Below are positions 52,363-61,143 of a DNA stretch of 64,000 nucleotides, piece by piece. Source of the stretch: Kocuria rosea subsp. polaris (GTDB lineage: Bacteria; Actinomycetota; Actinomycetes; Actinomycetales; Micrococcaceae). The stretch is from contig MLDA01000019.1 of NCBI GenBank assembly GCA_023896275.1, positions 1 to 64,000 of the forward strand, read 5' to 3'. A program made the translations under genes and the position numbers. How positions within the stretch are numbered: position 1 is the first letter of the stretch; each line of letters starts with the position of its first letter. Below the pieces are notes generated by a model. That model ran no database searches and was not told the origin of the DNA. It saw only the letters and a list, made by a program, of their open reading frames with translations.

Positions 52363-53523
52363 ATGATGTCGCCCGCTCTCGAGACCACGCTGATCGTCTC
52401 GATCATCGTCGCCGCGGCCGCCGTCGTCGTCTACGTCGGGATGCGAGTGGTCCACGCCCAGCGCGACCTCGGCACGGATGCCGACCGCGCCACGTTCCAG
52501 ACGCTGCACACCGTCTCGCTCGCCGCCCCGCATCTAGCGAACGGGCTCGAGGAGGAGGGGGCCTCCCGCGCGAGCCGCCACCTGCGGGAGCTGCTCGGGT
52601 GCCGCGGGCTCGCGGTCACGAATACGACGGCGGTCCTCGCCGCCGACGGCACGCTGCCGGACGTCGACGTGCTCGCCCTGGCGGCGCAGACGATTACGGC
52701 GGGGCGCACCCAGGTCGTGCACGGGCGGGACTGGGACGCGGTGTGCGCGCCCGTCGTCGTACAGGATCGGACCATGGGCACCGTCATCGCGTTCGCCGCC
52801 AAGGCGGACTCGGGGCTTGTGCGCGCCGGCAGCGAGGTCGCCGCGTGGGTCGCGGCGCACGTCGGCCTCGCCGAACTCGACGAGTCCCGCGCCCGCCTCG
52901 CCGAGGCCGAGGTGAAGGCCCTGCGCGCACAGATCAGCCCGCATTTCATCTACAACTCGCTCGGCGCGATCGCCTCGTTCATCAACACGGACCCGGAACG
53001 GGCGCGCGAGCTCGTCGTCGAATTCGCCGACTTCACCCGCTACACCTTTCGCCGCCACGGCGAGTTCACGACGCTCGCCGAAGAGCTGCAGGCGATCGAC
53101 CGCTACCTCCTGCTCGAGAAGGCCCGCTTCGGCGACCGGATCCGCGTCAGCCTCGAGATTGCGCCCGAGGTCCTCGGTACCGTCATCCCTTTCCTGAGCC
53201 TGCAGCCGCTCGTTGAGAACGCCGTCCGCCACGGCCTCGAAGGGCGGCCGGACGGCGGCCTCATCACGATCACCGCCGCCGACGACGGCCAGCACGCGGT
53301 CATCACCATCGAGGACGACGGCGTCGGCATGGACCCGGAGCACCTGCGCGACCTGCTCGGGGTCCGCCCCGACGGCGTGCACGTGGGGCTGCGCAACGTG
53401 GACGTGCGGCTGCGCCAGCTCTACGGGCCGGAACACGGCCTCGTCGTCGACACCGCCCCGGGCGCCGGAACTCTGATCACCGTGCGGCTGCCCAAATTCC
53501 GCACCCCTAGACTTGAGCCATGA
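52363..53523 (+). CDS. LytS-type sensor histidine kinase
   Basis: The 386-residue protein has a single N-terminal membrane segment (about 8-28), then a GAF-like sensor region (about 45-170). A HisKA_7TM/LytS-type kinase core follows, with the phosphoacceptor His194 in ISPHFIYNSLGAIASFI, the N-box LQPLVENAVRHGLEG and the G-boxes IEDDGVGM and HVGLRNVDVRLRQLYG. Classical LytS proteins carry a 5-7 segment membrane sensor; this short form lacks it. Its start is leaderless. It overlaps the response regulator gene (ATGA) and lies between two symporter operons, so a carboxylate signal is likely. Confidence 0.9.
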   Translation: MMSPALETTLIVSIIVAAAAVVVYVGMRVVHAQRDLGTDADRATFQTLHTVSLAAPHLANGLEEEGASRASRHLRELLGCRGLAVTNTTAVLAADGTLPDVDVLALAAQTITAGRTQVVHGRDWDAVCAPVVVQDRTMGTVIAFAAKADSGLVRAGSEVAAWVAAHVGLAELDESRARLAEAEVKALRAQISPHFIYNSLGAIASFINTDPERARELVVEFADFTRYTFRRHGEFTTLAEELQAIDRYLLLEKARFGDRIRVSLEIAPEVLGTVIPFLSLQPLVENAVRHGLEGRPDGGLITITAADDGQHAVITIEDDGVGMDPEHLRDLLGVRPDGVHVGLRNVDVRLRQLYGPEHGLVVDTAPGAGTLITVRLPKFRTPRLEP

Positions 53524-54236
53524 TCAACGTAGTCGTCGCCGATGACGAGCCGCCGGCGGTCGAGGAGCTCGCGTTCCTGCTCGCCAAGGACCCGCGCATC
53601 GGCCGGATCCACCGGGCCTCCTCCGGCGCCCAGGCGCTCAAGGCCCTCGACGAGTTCGACGTCGACGCGCTCTTCCTCGACATCCACATGCCCGCCCTCA
53701 CAGGGTTGGATATCGCCCGCGTCATCTCCCGCTTCACGCGCCCGCCCGCCGTCGTGTTCGTGACCGCGGACGAGGCCCAGGCGCTCGAGGCGTTCGAGCT
53801 GGCCGCCGTGGACTACATTCTCAAGCCCATCCGGCCCGCCCGCCTGGCCGAATCGGTGCGCCGGATCTGCGAGGCCGTCGAGGACGCGGCCGAGGCCCCG
53901 GAGCTCGTCACGGTCGATCAGGGCGGGGTGACCCGGATGATCCGCCGCGACGACATCACCCACGTCCTCGCCCAGGGCGACTACGCCCGGCTGCACACGA
54001 AGGACGCCAGTTACCTCATCCGCGTGCCCCTTGGCGACCTGGAACAGCAGTGGTCCGAGGCAGGGTTCGTGCGCATCCACCGCAGCTGCCTCGTGGCGAT
54101 GGACCACATCGGCCGGGTCCGGCTGCAGCCCGGGCGGGCCGCCGTCGTGATCGGCGACGTCGAACTGCCCGTCAGCCGCCGTGCACTGCCGAACCTGCGC
54201 GAGCGCCTCGAGTCCCATCGCGTGAGGCCGCTCTGA
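53520..54236 (+). CDS. LytTR-family response regulator
   Basis: The protein of 238 residues has a receiver domain with acidic pocket DD (8-9), phospho-acceptor D54 in LFLDIHMP, and K102 in YILKPI. A LytTR DNA-binding domain follows at about 130-235 (DITHVLAQGDYARLHTKDASYLIRVPLGDLEQQW, VRIHRSCLVAMDHI). Partner of the LytS-type kinase encoded immediately upstream. Phased repeats at 52271-52321 are the candidate binding sites. Related pairs in other bacteria (BtsSR, YpdAB, LytSR) control pyruvate or carboxylate uptake. Confidence 0.92.
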   Translation: MINVVVADDEPPAVEELAFLLAKDPRIGRIHRASSGAQALKALDEFDVDALFLDIHMPALTGLDIARVISRFTRPPAVVFVTADEAQALEAFELAAVDYILKPIRPARLAESVRRICEAVEDAAEAPELVTVDQGGVTRMIRRDDITHVLAQGDYARLHTKDASYLIRVPLGDLEQQWSEAGFVRIHRSCLVAMDHIGRVRLQPGRAAVVIGDVELPVSRRALPNLRERLESHRVRPL

Positions 54237-54586
54237 TGGATGCGCGCCCCGAGCGCGTGCGCGTCACCGCACCGCGGGACGCCGCCCCGCCCCCGATCTC
54301 CCCGGTGCCCGCCGGCACCCCCGAGGATTTCTACGTGCGCTCGCTCGTGAGGTCCCAGCTGCGCCTGGCACTCTCGGTGGCCGTCGGCTTCGTCGTCGTG
54401 CTGGTCCTCCTGGCCGTCATGGTGACGTTCTGGCCGCAGATCCACGCCGTGCGCGTGGCCACGATCCCGCTGCCGTGGCTGCTACTCGGCATCGGCGTGT
54501 ACCCGCTCATCTGGGTCGGCGCGGCGCTGTACAACCGCGCCTCCGAGCGCAACGAACAGCGCTACCGCGATTTGGCCGGGCGGTGA
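54236..54586 (+). CDS. Small membrane protein, putative symporter subunit
   Basis: The 116-residue protein has a Pro-rich N-terminus, two membrane segments (about 44-64 and 79-99) and a charged tail (YNRASERNEQRYRDLAGR). It overlaps the response-regulator stop by 1 bp (TGATG) and is followed 3 bp later by a symporter gene. Size, topology and position mirror the DUF485/actP pair on the other side of the two-component system, so it is probably an analogous accessory subunit. Confidence 0.75.
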   Translation: MDARPERVRVTAPRDAAPPPISPVPAGTPEDFYVRSLVRSQLRLALSVAVGFVVVLVLLAVMVTFWPQIHAVRVATIPLPWLLLGIGVYPLIWVGAALYNRASERNEQRYRDLAGR

Positions 54587-54589
54587 TCC

Positions 54590-56128
54590 GTGCAGTCCAC
54601 CGCCGCACTCGCCGCGATCGCCGTCGTCACCGCCGCAACCGTTCTCATCGCGTTCAACGGCCTGCGCCTCTCCCGCACCACGAGTGACTTCTACGTCGCC
54701 TCGCGCACCGTGAAACCGTGGTGGAACGCGTCGGCTATCGGCGGTGAGTACCTCTCCGCGGCGAGTTTCCTGGGCGTCGCCGGCCTCATCGTGGTCTCCG
54801 GTCAGGACGGACTTTGGTTCCCGATCGGCTACACGGCCGGCTACCTGATGTTGCTCCTCTTCGTCGCCGCCCCGCTGCGCCGCTCCGGGGCCTACACGCT
54901 CCCGGACTTCGCGCAGATCCGCCTCGGCGGGCGGCTGCCGCGGCTCGTCACGAGCGGCCTCGTCGTTGTGGTCGGCTGGATGTACATCGTTCCGCAGCTG
55001 CACGGCGCGGCCCTCACTTTGGGCACGACGACGCCGTTGCCCTCCTGGGTGGGCGCGGTCTCGGTCATGTGCATCGTCTGCGTGACGGTGCTGGCCGGCG
55101 GCATGCGCTCCATCACGTTCGTCCAGGCGTTCCAGTACTGGCTGAAGCTGCTCGCCCTGGCGGTGCCGACGATCTTCCTGCTCATCCACCTAGGACTGAT
55201 GGGCGAGTCCGCGACCGGCGGAGGGGCAGCGTTCGACGCGCTGCCCGCCGACGGCTCGGAGCCTGGCTCGTCGGCCCTCAGCGGCGGCCAGTTGAGCCTG
55301 TTCCAGACGATTTCGCTCATCGTGGCCCTGCTCTTCGGCACGCTGGGCTTGCCGCACGTGCTCGTGCGCTTCTACACCAACCCGGACGGGCCGAGCGCGC
55401 GGCGCACAACCGCGATCGTGCTGGGCCTGCTCTCACTCTTCTACGTGTTCCCGACGATCCTCGGGGTGCTGGGCCGGACCTACCTGCCGGGCCTGGCCTC
55501 GGGCGGCAACGCCGACGCCACCGTGCTGCTGCTGCCGGGCGCGGTCGTGGGCGGGGTGGCCGGGGACCTGCTCTCGGCGTTGGTCATCGGTGGGGCCTTC
55601 GCGGCGTTTCTCTCGACGACGTCGGGGCTGGTGGTCTCGCTCGCCGGCGTCATCAGCCAGGATCTTTTCAAGGGCACGGTGCGCGGCTTCCGGATCGCAA
55701 CCCTTCTGGCCTGTCTTGTGCCGTTGCTGCTGGCCCTGGCCACGCGCAGCTTCGCGTTGGCCGGCGCGATCGGCTCCGTGTTCGCCTTCACGGCCTCGAC
55801 GATCTGCCCCCTGCTGCTCCTCGGGATCTGGTGGCGCGGGCTCACCGCGCGCGGCGCCGTGGCTGGCATGCTCACGGGGGCCCTGTCCTGCGGCGGCGCT
55901 CTACTGGCGGCCAGCACGCTGCCGCTACCCGACGTCGTCGCACGGGTCTGCGAGCACCCGGCGGCGCTGACGGTCCCGCTGGCGTTCGCGGTGACCGTCG
56001 TAGTCTCGCGCTGGGAGCGGGCGGGCGAACGTTCCGACAGCGGCAAAGCCGGCGCTCAAGCGCGACGGGCACAGAAGGTCATGGCCCAGCTACACGTGCC
56101 GGAGGATCGGTACGAGCGGCGTTACTAG
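54590..56128 (+). CDS. Sodium:solute symporter family protein (monocarboxylate type)
   Basis: The 512-residue protein has about 13 membrane segments. SSS signatures are DFYVASRTVKPWWNASAIGGEYLSAASFLGVAG and GLPHVLVRFYTNPDGPSARR, clearly related to ActP but divergent from the one at 50165. GTG at 54590 has no ribosome site but is 3 bp after the preceding stop, suggesting translational coupling. It is the last gene of the kinase-regulator-small protein-symporter operon, so this two-component system may control its own transporter. Confidence 0.9.
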   Translation: MQSTAALAAIAVVTAATVLIAFNGLRLSRTTSDFYVASRTVKPWWNASAIGGEYLSAASFLGVAGLIVVSGQDGLWFPIGYTAGYLMLLLFVAAPLRRSGAYTLPDFAQIRLGGRLPRLVTSGLVVVVGWMYIVPQLHGAALTLGTTTPLPSWVGAVSVMCIVCVTVLAGGMRSITFVQAFQYWLKLLALAVPTIFLLIHLGLMGESATGGGAAFDALPADGSEPGSSALSGGQLSLFQTISLIVALLFGTLGLPHVLVRFYTNPDGPSARRTTAIVLGLLSLFYVFPTILGVLGRTYLPGLASGGNADATVLLLPGAVVGGVAGDLLSALVIGGAFAAFLSTTSGLVVSLAGVISQDLFKGTVRGFRIATLLACLVPLLLALATRSFALAGAIGSVFAFTASTICPLLLLGIWWRGLTARGAVAGMLTGALSCGGALLAASTLPLPDVVARVCEHPAALTVPLAFAVTVVVSRWERAGERSDSGKAGAQARRAQKVMAQLHVPEDRYERRY

Positions 56129-56709
56129 TCGATCGAGGCCATGAGCTCGACGACGCGATCGAGGAACGCGTCGACCTGACTCTCCTCGTATCCGTCCTGG
56201 CCCTGCGCCTCGCGGAAGGTGGCGCGGCGGACGGCGTCGACGCTCATCGGGACGTCTTTCTCGAAGTAGTCAGCGAGCTGGTCGCACAGGGCGTCCACGT
56301 CTTCGACGTTGTAGCTGGCGACGTTCCGGCGGGACGGCCGGCGGAAGCGCTCGCCGGGCTGGCGGTGCAGACGGCCGCGCAGGATCGTGGAGAGGCGGCC
56401 GACCTGCTGCAGCCAGGCCTCCTCGCCCTCGGCCTCGACGAGAGCCTCGCGCTCGCGCTTGGCGAAGACGTCCTCGAGGCGATCGAGTGCCGAGTCGACA
56501 GTGCGGGCGTCGTAGCCGCCCTTCTGGGGGTCGAACGCGGTGCGGCGGACGAGATGGCTCGTGACGATCTCGTCGTCGGCCCCGGTCCCGTTGAACGTAC
56601 CGCGAGCGCGCGCCAGAAACTCATCGACCTGCTCGATGCTGTATCCGTACTCGTTGGCCGCCACCGTCTCGAACGGCAGGGCGGCTTGGCGCATGTCTGG
56701 CTGGCTCAC
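56125..56709 (-). CDS. DivIVA-domain-containing protein
   Basis: From GTG at 56709 (AGAGGG upstream) the protein has 194 residues. It has three DivIVA-like segments: NEYGYSIEQVDEFLARARGTF, GYDARTVDSALDRLEDVFAKRER and YNVEDVDALCDQLADYFEKD followed by GYEESQVDAFLDRVVELM. This repeated y-x-x-x-x-V-D-x-x-L/F pattern is that of small actinobacterial DivIVA-domain proteins encoded near cdsA, not of the long coiled-coil Wag31. It may act in envelope growth. Its stop shares CTAG with the convergent symporter gene. Confidence 0.85.
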   Translation of the reverse strand: MSQPDMRQAALPFETVAANEYGYSIEQVDEFLARARGTFNGTGADDEIVTSHLVRRTAFDPQKGGYDARTVDSALDRLEDVFAKREREALVEAEGEEAWLQQVGRLSTILRGRLHRQPGERFRRPSRRNVASYNVEDVDALCDQLADYFEKDVPMSVDAVRRATFREAQGQDGYEESQVDAFLDRVVELMASID

Positions 56710-56804
56710 GAATTGTCCCTCTAAGCTCCGGTTGGTACCGATTCTGGTACTCGATGTCTTGCTGTGGTTCCGCAGCGGGCGCCGCCCGGAACCCCTCACG
56801 ACTA

Positions 56805-56810
56805 TAGTAC
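56805..56810 (-). promoter_or_regulatory. -10 box of the DivIVA-domain gene
   Basis: TACTAT on the minus strand, about 96 nt upstream of the GTG at 56709. The leader contains the hairpin GGTTCCG/CGGAACC (56767-56793). This hairpin also lies 63 nt after the cdsA stop and could be that operon's terminator. Confidence 0.35.
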
Positions 56811-56855
56811 CGACTTTCGCGCCTGTCCGGGCGGCTCGTCCGCGTGCCGGTCCGG

Positions 56856-57734
56856 CTAGGCCTGACCCATCGCGGAGGTCAGCACCACGGCCATCAGATA
56901 CGCCGCCGGCGCGGCGAAGACGATCGAATCAAGACGGTCCATGACGCCCCCGTGGCCGGGCAGCAGGTTGCTCATGTCCTTGATGCCGAGTTCGCGCTTG
57001 ACCATCGACTCGGCCAGATCCCCGGCGGTCGCCGCGGCGACCGTCGCGACGGCCAAGGGGATACCGACCCACCAGGGCACGTCCAGTAGGAAGACCGCCG
57101 CGCCGATGGCGACGAGGATCGCCCCACCCACGGAGCCGGCGAAACCCTCCCAGGACTTCTTCGGGCTGATCTTCGGCGCCATGGGGTGCTTGCCGAAGAA
57201 CGCGCCGATGAGATATCCGAAGGTGTCGTTCGCAACGACGAGCAGGAGCATCGTGGCCACCATAAAGTGGCCCTTCTCCCGCGCGAAGAGCAGAACCGCG
57301 AAGCTCATCAGGAACGGGACCCACAGGAACACGCCCGTGGAGGCGGTGATCGACCGGATGGCACCGCGTCCGCCCTCGATGACACGCCAGAGCACGATGA
57401 GAACGACAGCGCCGGCCAGTGCGAAACCGAGCGCTTCCGGTCCGCCGTAGTGCGCGGCGAAGGGCAGTGCAACAGAGCCAGCCGCCAACGGGACGATGGG
57501 GACATCGACATCGGCGGCGCTCAACGCCCGGGCGACTTCCCAGCAGCCGAAGACGCCGAAGACGGCGACCGTCGCGACGAACGCGACGGGGAAGAAGAAG
57601 AGCCCCGCCAGAACTGCGGCGAGGAGGATGATGCCGACCGCGATCGCGGCCGGGAGGTTCCTCCCGGCCCGCGATGGCTTCGTACGTTCCGCTCGCCGGG
57701 AACGTCGCGAGGCCGGCTCCGCGGGGGTCGTCAT
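56856..57734 (-). CDS. cdsA: Phosphatidate cytidylyltransferase (CDP-diacylglycerol synthase)
   Basis: Membrane enzyme that makes CDP-diacylglycerol from phosphatidate and CTP. The 292-residue protein has a basic N-terminus, about eight membrane segments, and the CdsA signature S-x-V-K-R...IKDMSNLLPGHGGVMDRLDS near residues 245-275. Also present is PKISPKKSWEGFAGS. Start ATG overlaps the frr stop by 1 bp (TAATG). Final gene of the rpsB-tsf-pyrH-frr-cdsA group. Confidence 0.95.
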   Translation of the reverse strand: MTTPAEPASRRSRRAERTKPSRAGRNLPAAIAVGIILLAAVLAGLFFFPVAFVATVAVFGVFGCWEVARALSAADVDVPIVPLAAGSVALPFAAHYGGPEALGFALAGAVVLIVLWRVIEGGRGAIRSITASTGVFLWVPFLMSFAVLLFAREKGHFMVATMLLLVVANDTFGYLIGAFFGKHPMAPKISPKKSWEGFAGSVGGAILVAIGAAVFLLDVPWWVGIPLAVATVAAATAGDLAESMVKRELGIKDMSNLLPGHGGVMDRLDSIVFAAPAAYLMAVVLTSAMGQA

Positions 57735-58291
57735 TAGACCTCCAGCAGCTCGGCTTCCTTGCGCTTGAGCAGCTCGTCGACGGTGTCGACGTACTTTTTG
57801 GTCAGCGCGTCCAGCTCCTTCTCGCCGCGGTTGCCGTCGTCCTCGCCAACCTCGCCATCCTTGACGAGCTTGTCGATGGCGTCCTTGGCCTTACGGCGGT
57901 GGTTGCGAAGTGCGACCTTCGCGTCCTCGCCCTTGCCGCGGACGATCTTGACGTATTCCTTGCGGCGCTCCGCCGTCAGCTCGGGCAAGACCACCCGGAT
58001 GGCTTTGCCGTCGTTGGACGGGTTGGCACCGATCTCGGAGTCGGAGAGGGCCTTCTCGATCGCGCGCAGCGCCGAGACGTCGTACGGCGTGATGAGGATC
58101 GTGCGCGCGTCGGTGACTGCAAACGAGGCCAGCTGCTGCAGCGGGGTCATCGAGCCGTAGTAGTCGACCATGACCTTGGCGTAGAGGCTGGGGTTGGCGC
58201 GGCCGGTGCGGATCGAGGAGAAGTCCTCCTTCGCCGCCTCCACGGTGCGCTCCATCTTGTCGGTGGCGTCTGTCAGGGTCTCATCAATCAC
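57734..58291 (-). CDS. frr: Ribosome recycling factor
   Basis: Splits post-termination ribosomes together with EF-G. From GTG at 58291 (AGGAG 7 nt upstream) the protein is 185 residues, the standard length. It starts [36 protein letters not shown]; the loop [15 protein letters not shown] and [15 protein letters not shown] are conserved. A longer ATG start six codons upstream is less consistent with the family and the ribosome site. Confidence 0.95.
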   Translation of the reverse strand: MIDETLTDATDKMERTVEAAKEDFSSIRTGRANPSLYAKVMVDYYGSMTPLQQLASFAVTDARTILITPYDVSALRAIEKALSDSEIGANPSNDGKAIRVVLPELTAERRKEYVKIVRGKGEDAKVALRNHRRKAKDAIDKLVKDGEVGEDDGNRGEKELDALTKKYVDTVDELLKRKEAELLEV

Positions 58292-58375
58292 GTCGGTACT
58301 CCTTGTCATCGCCTGCCACAGGAGGACAGGCCGGATCGGTGGCTGGACTCGTTTTTATCCTATGTCAGGTGGCCG

Positions 58376-59137
58376 CTAGACCGTGACGCGCGTGCCCAGC
58401 GGTTCGCCGAGGAGCGCGCCGGTCACGTTGCCTTCGCCCTCCATGCCGAAGACCCGCATGGCCAGGCTGTTGTCTTTGCACATCGTCATCGCGGTCTGGT
58501 CCATGACGCGGATGTTCTTCAGCAGCGCCTCATCGTAGGTCAGCTCGTCGAGCTTGACGGCTGACGGGTCCTTCTTGGGGTCGGCGCTGTAGACGCCGTC
58601 GACGCCGCTCTTGGCCATGAGGACTTCGTCGGCGCGGACCTCGAGGGCACGCTGCGCGGCAACGGTGTCGGTCGAGAAGTACGGCAGACCGGCACCGGCG
58701 CCGAAGATCACGACGCGGTCCTTTTCCAGGTGCCGGATCGCCCGGCGGGGAATGTAGGCCTCGGCGACCTGGGCCATCGAAATGGCCGACTGGACTCGGG
58801 TGTCGACGCCGGCCTGCTCGAGGAAGTCCTGGAGCGCCAGGCAGTTCATCACGGTCCCGAGCATGCCCATGTAGTCCGCACGGGAGCGGTCCATACCGGA
58901 CTGCGAGAGCTCGGCCCCGCGGAAGAAGTTGCCGCCGCCGACGACGATGGCCGTCTCGACAGTGCCGACCGTCTGCGCGATCTGCTCCGCGATCGCTTGC
59001 ACGGTCTCGGGGTCGACGCCGAGCTTGCCGCCCCCGAACACTTCGCCGGAGAGTTTGAGCAGGACGCGTCGGCGCTTGCCACCGCCGTGTGCCGTGGTCT
59101 CGTCGGTGCCGACCTGTTCCGCTGTGGCCTTGTCCAA
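58376..59137 (-). CDS. pyrH: UMP kinase
   Basis: Phosphorylates UMP to UDP. From TTG at 59137, with GGGAGG 5 nt upstream, the protein has 253 residues. Conserved parts are [29 protein letters not shown], the [20 protein letters not shown] segment, [14 protein letters not shown] and [15 protein letters not shown]. The N-terminal extension of about 20 residues before the kinase core is common in actinobacteria. A terminator upstream separates it from tsf, so it has its own promoter or depends on readthrough. Confidence 0.94.
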   Translation of the reverse strand: MDKATAEQVGTDETTAHGGGKRRRVLLKLSGEVFGGGKLGVDPETVQAIAEQIAQTVGTVETAIVVGGGNFFRGAELSQSGMDRSRADYMGMLGTVMNCLALQDFLEQAGVDTRVQSAISMAQVAEAYIPRRAIRHLEKDRVVIFGAGAGLPYFSTDTVAAQRALEVRADEVLMAKSGVDGVYSADPKKDPSAVKLDELTYDEALLKNIRVMDQTAMTMCKDNSLAMRVFGMEGEGNVTGALLGEPLGTRVTV

Positions 59138-59228
59138 TGGGACCTCCCTTGTCCGCTCGCCATCGTCGATGGTGTGCGCCGTCGTCGTTGTCTGTCTTCG
59201 CCCCGTGCACGGCACGGGGCAGGGAAAA

Positions 59229-59257
59229 GGGGTGGCCACCTGATTGGTGGCCACCCC
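59229..59257 (-). terminator. Intrinsic terminator after tsf
   Basis: GGGGTGGCCACC (59229-59240) pairs with GGTGGCCACCCC (59246-59257), 12 bp with a 5-nt loop. On the minus strand TTTTCCCT follows. It lies 50 nt after the tsf stop codon at 59307. Confidence 0.85.
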
Positions 59258-59306
59258 CTCTACCGTACGTGCGGGCGGGCGGTTGTGCCGTCCGCCAGCT
59301 GCTTGC

Positions 59307-60146
59307 TTAGGAGCCTACGCGGAAACGCGCGAAGGCGGTAGCAGCAACGCCGGCCTCTTCGAGGACCTTGCCGACGGTCTTCTTGGTGTCCTTGGCGAAC
59401 GCCTGGTCCGTCAAGACGATCTCCTTGAAGAAACCGGTCAGACGGCCTTCGACGATCTTGACCATGGCGGCTTCGGGCTTGCCCTCGGCCTTGGCGGTCT
59501 CCTCGGCCACGCGGCGCTCGTTCTCGACCGTTTCGGCCGGGACCTCGTCGCGCGTCAGGAACGTCGGAGCCATCGCGGCAGCGTGCACGGCAACGTCGTG
59601 CGCGGCCGTTCCCGCTTCCTCGCCGGTGCCGTCGACGGCAACCAGGACGCCGACCTGAGCCGGCAGGTCCTTGGACGTCTTGTGCAGGTAGGCGTCCACC
59701 AGGGCGCCTTCGACGCGGGAAACGCGGCGGACCACGATCTTCTCGCCCAGGGCAGCGGCCTCGCCGATGATCCATTCGCTCAGCGGCTTGCCATCGACGT
59801 CCGCGGCCTGCAGGGCCTCGGCATCGGTGGCGCCGGAAGCGACGGCGGCGTCCAGGACGGTGGCCGCGAGGGCGATGAACTTGTCAGACTTGGCGACGAA
59901 GTCGGTCTCGCAGTTGACCTCGACCATGACGCCGACGGTACCGTCGACGACCGTGGCGGTCACGAGGCCCTCAGCCGTCGAACGGCCTTCGCGCTTGGTG
60001 GCGCCCTTGAGGCCCTTGATGCGGATGAGCTCCATCGCCTTGTCGGCGTTGCCGTCGGCCTCGTCGAGGGCCTTCTTGACGTCCATCATGCCGGCGCCCG
60101 TGCGCTCGCGCAGGGCCTTGATGTCAGCGGCGGTGTAGTTAGCCAT
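59307..60146 (-). CDS. tsf: Translation elongation factor Ts
   Basis: Nucleotide-exchange factor for EF-Tu. The 279-residue protein starts at ATG 60146 ([27 protein letters not shown], the UBA-like N-terminal domain). It contains the conserved core [16 protein letters not shown] and the C-terminal FARFRVGS. An in-frame ATG four codons upstream is an alternative. It follows rpsB after a gap containing an intrinsic terminator. Confidence 0.95.
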   Translation of the reverse strand: MANYTAADIKALRERTGAGMMDVKKALDEADGNADKAMELIRIKGLKGATKREGRSTAEGLVTATVVDGTVGVMVEVNCETDFVAKSDKFIALAATVLDAAVASGATDAEALQAADVDGKPLSEWIIGEAAALGEKIVVRRVSRVEGALVDAYLHKTSKDLPAQVGVLVAVDGTGEEAGTAAHDVAVHAAAMAPTFLTRDEVPAETVENERRVAEETAKAEGKPEAAMVKIVEGRLTGFFKEIVLTDQAFAKDTKKTVGKVLEEAGVAATAFARFRVGS

Positions 60147-60213
60147 GTACAACCCCATTCGTTGTGGTTTGTCGAAGAATCTACGGGGTGGGCCCTCACG
60201 GGCCCGGTCTGTG

Positions 60214-60248
60214 AAAAGCCGGCGGGGCTGTTGACCCCGCCGGCTTTT
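60214..60248 (-). terminator. Terminator/attenuator between rpsB and tsf
   Basis: AAAAGCCGGCGGGG (60214-60227) pairs perfectly with CCCCGCCGGCTTTT (60235-60248), 14 bp with a 7-nt loop, ending in TTTT on both strands. It starts 14 nt after the rpsB stop. Because tsf follows on the same strand, it should act as a partial terminator that sets the S2 to EF-Ts ratio. Confidence 0.85.
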
Positions 60249-60261
60249 CTACATCATGTGA

Positions 60262-61143
60262 TTACTTGGCGTCCTCGGCGGGTGCCTTGGCGTCCTCAGC
60301 GGCCGTCTCGGCCGGAGCCTCGGTCGCCTCGGCGGCCGGAGCCTCCGTTGCCTCGGCAGCGGCGGCCTCTTCGGCCTGCTTGCCCTCGAGCAGCTCGCGC
60401 TCCCACTCGGCCAGCGGCTCGGCCGGTGCCTCGGTGTTGCCCGAAGCCTTGTTGTTGCGGGCGATGAGGCCCTCGGCAACGGCGTCGGCGACCACGCGGG
60501 TCAGGAGGTTGACGGAGCGGATGGCGTCGTCGTTACCCGGGATCGGGTACGCAACGTCGTCCGGGTCGCAGTTGGTGTCGAGGATCGCGACGATCGGGAT
60601 ACCGAGCTTCTGCGCCTCGTCAACGGCGAGGTGCTCCTTCTTGGTGTCGACGATCCACAGCAGCGACGGAGTCTTCGTCAGGTTGCGGATACCACCGAGG
60701 TTGGCCTGCAGCTTGGTCAGCTCGCGCTTGAGCAGCAGCAGTTCCTTCTTGGTGTGGCCGGAGCCGGCGACGTCCTCGAAGTTGATCTCTTCCAGTTCCT
60801 TCATACGCTGCACACGCTTGGCAACGGTCTGGAAGTTGGTGAGCATGCCGCCCAGCCAGCGCTGGTTGACGTAGGGCTGGTTCACGCGGTTCGCCTGCTC
60901 GGCGATCGCTTCCTGCGCCTGCTTCTTCGTGCCGACGAACAGGACGGAGCCGCCGTGGGCCACCGTCTGCTTGACGAACTCGTAGGCGTTGTCGATGTAG
61001 GCCAGCGACTGCTGCAGGTCGATGATGTAGATGCCGTTGCGCTCCGTGAAGATGAAACGCTTCATCTTCGGGTTCCAACGACGGGTCTGGTGGCCAAAGT
61101 GAACGCCGCTGTCGAGCAGCTGGCGCATGGTAACGACTGGCAT
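60262..61143 (-). CDS. rpsB: 30S ribosomal protein S2
   Basis: The 293-residue protein starts at ATG 61143 with GGAGTGACGAC upstream. Core S2 motifs are [44 protein letters not shown] and [27 protein letters not shown]-terminal tail of about 60 residues is rich in Ala, Glu and Pro with repeated [14 protein letters not shown], as in many Micrococcales. First gene of the rpsB-tsf group, preceded by a long leader. Confidence 0.97.
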   Translation of the reverse strand: MPVVTMRQLLDSGVHFGHQTRRWNPKMKRFIFTERNGIYIIDLQQSLAYIDNAYEFVKQTVAHGGSVLFVGTKKQAQEAIAEQANRVNQPYVNQRWLGGMLTNFQTVAKRVQRMKELEEINFEDVAGSGHTKKELLLLKRELTKLQANLGGIRNLTKTPSLLWIVDTKKEHLAVDEAQKLGIPIVAILDTNCDPDDVAYPIPGNDDAIRSVNLLTRVVADAVAEGLIARNNKASGNTEAPAEPLAEWERELLEGKQAEEAAAAEATEAPAAEATEAPAETAAEDAKAPAEDAK

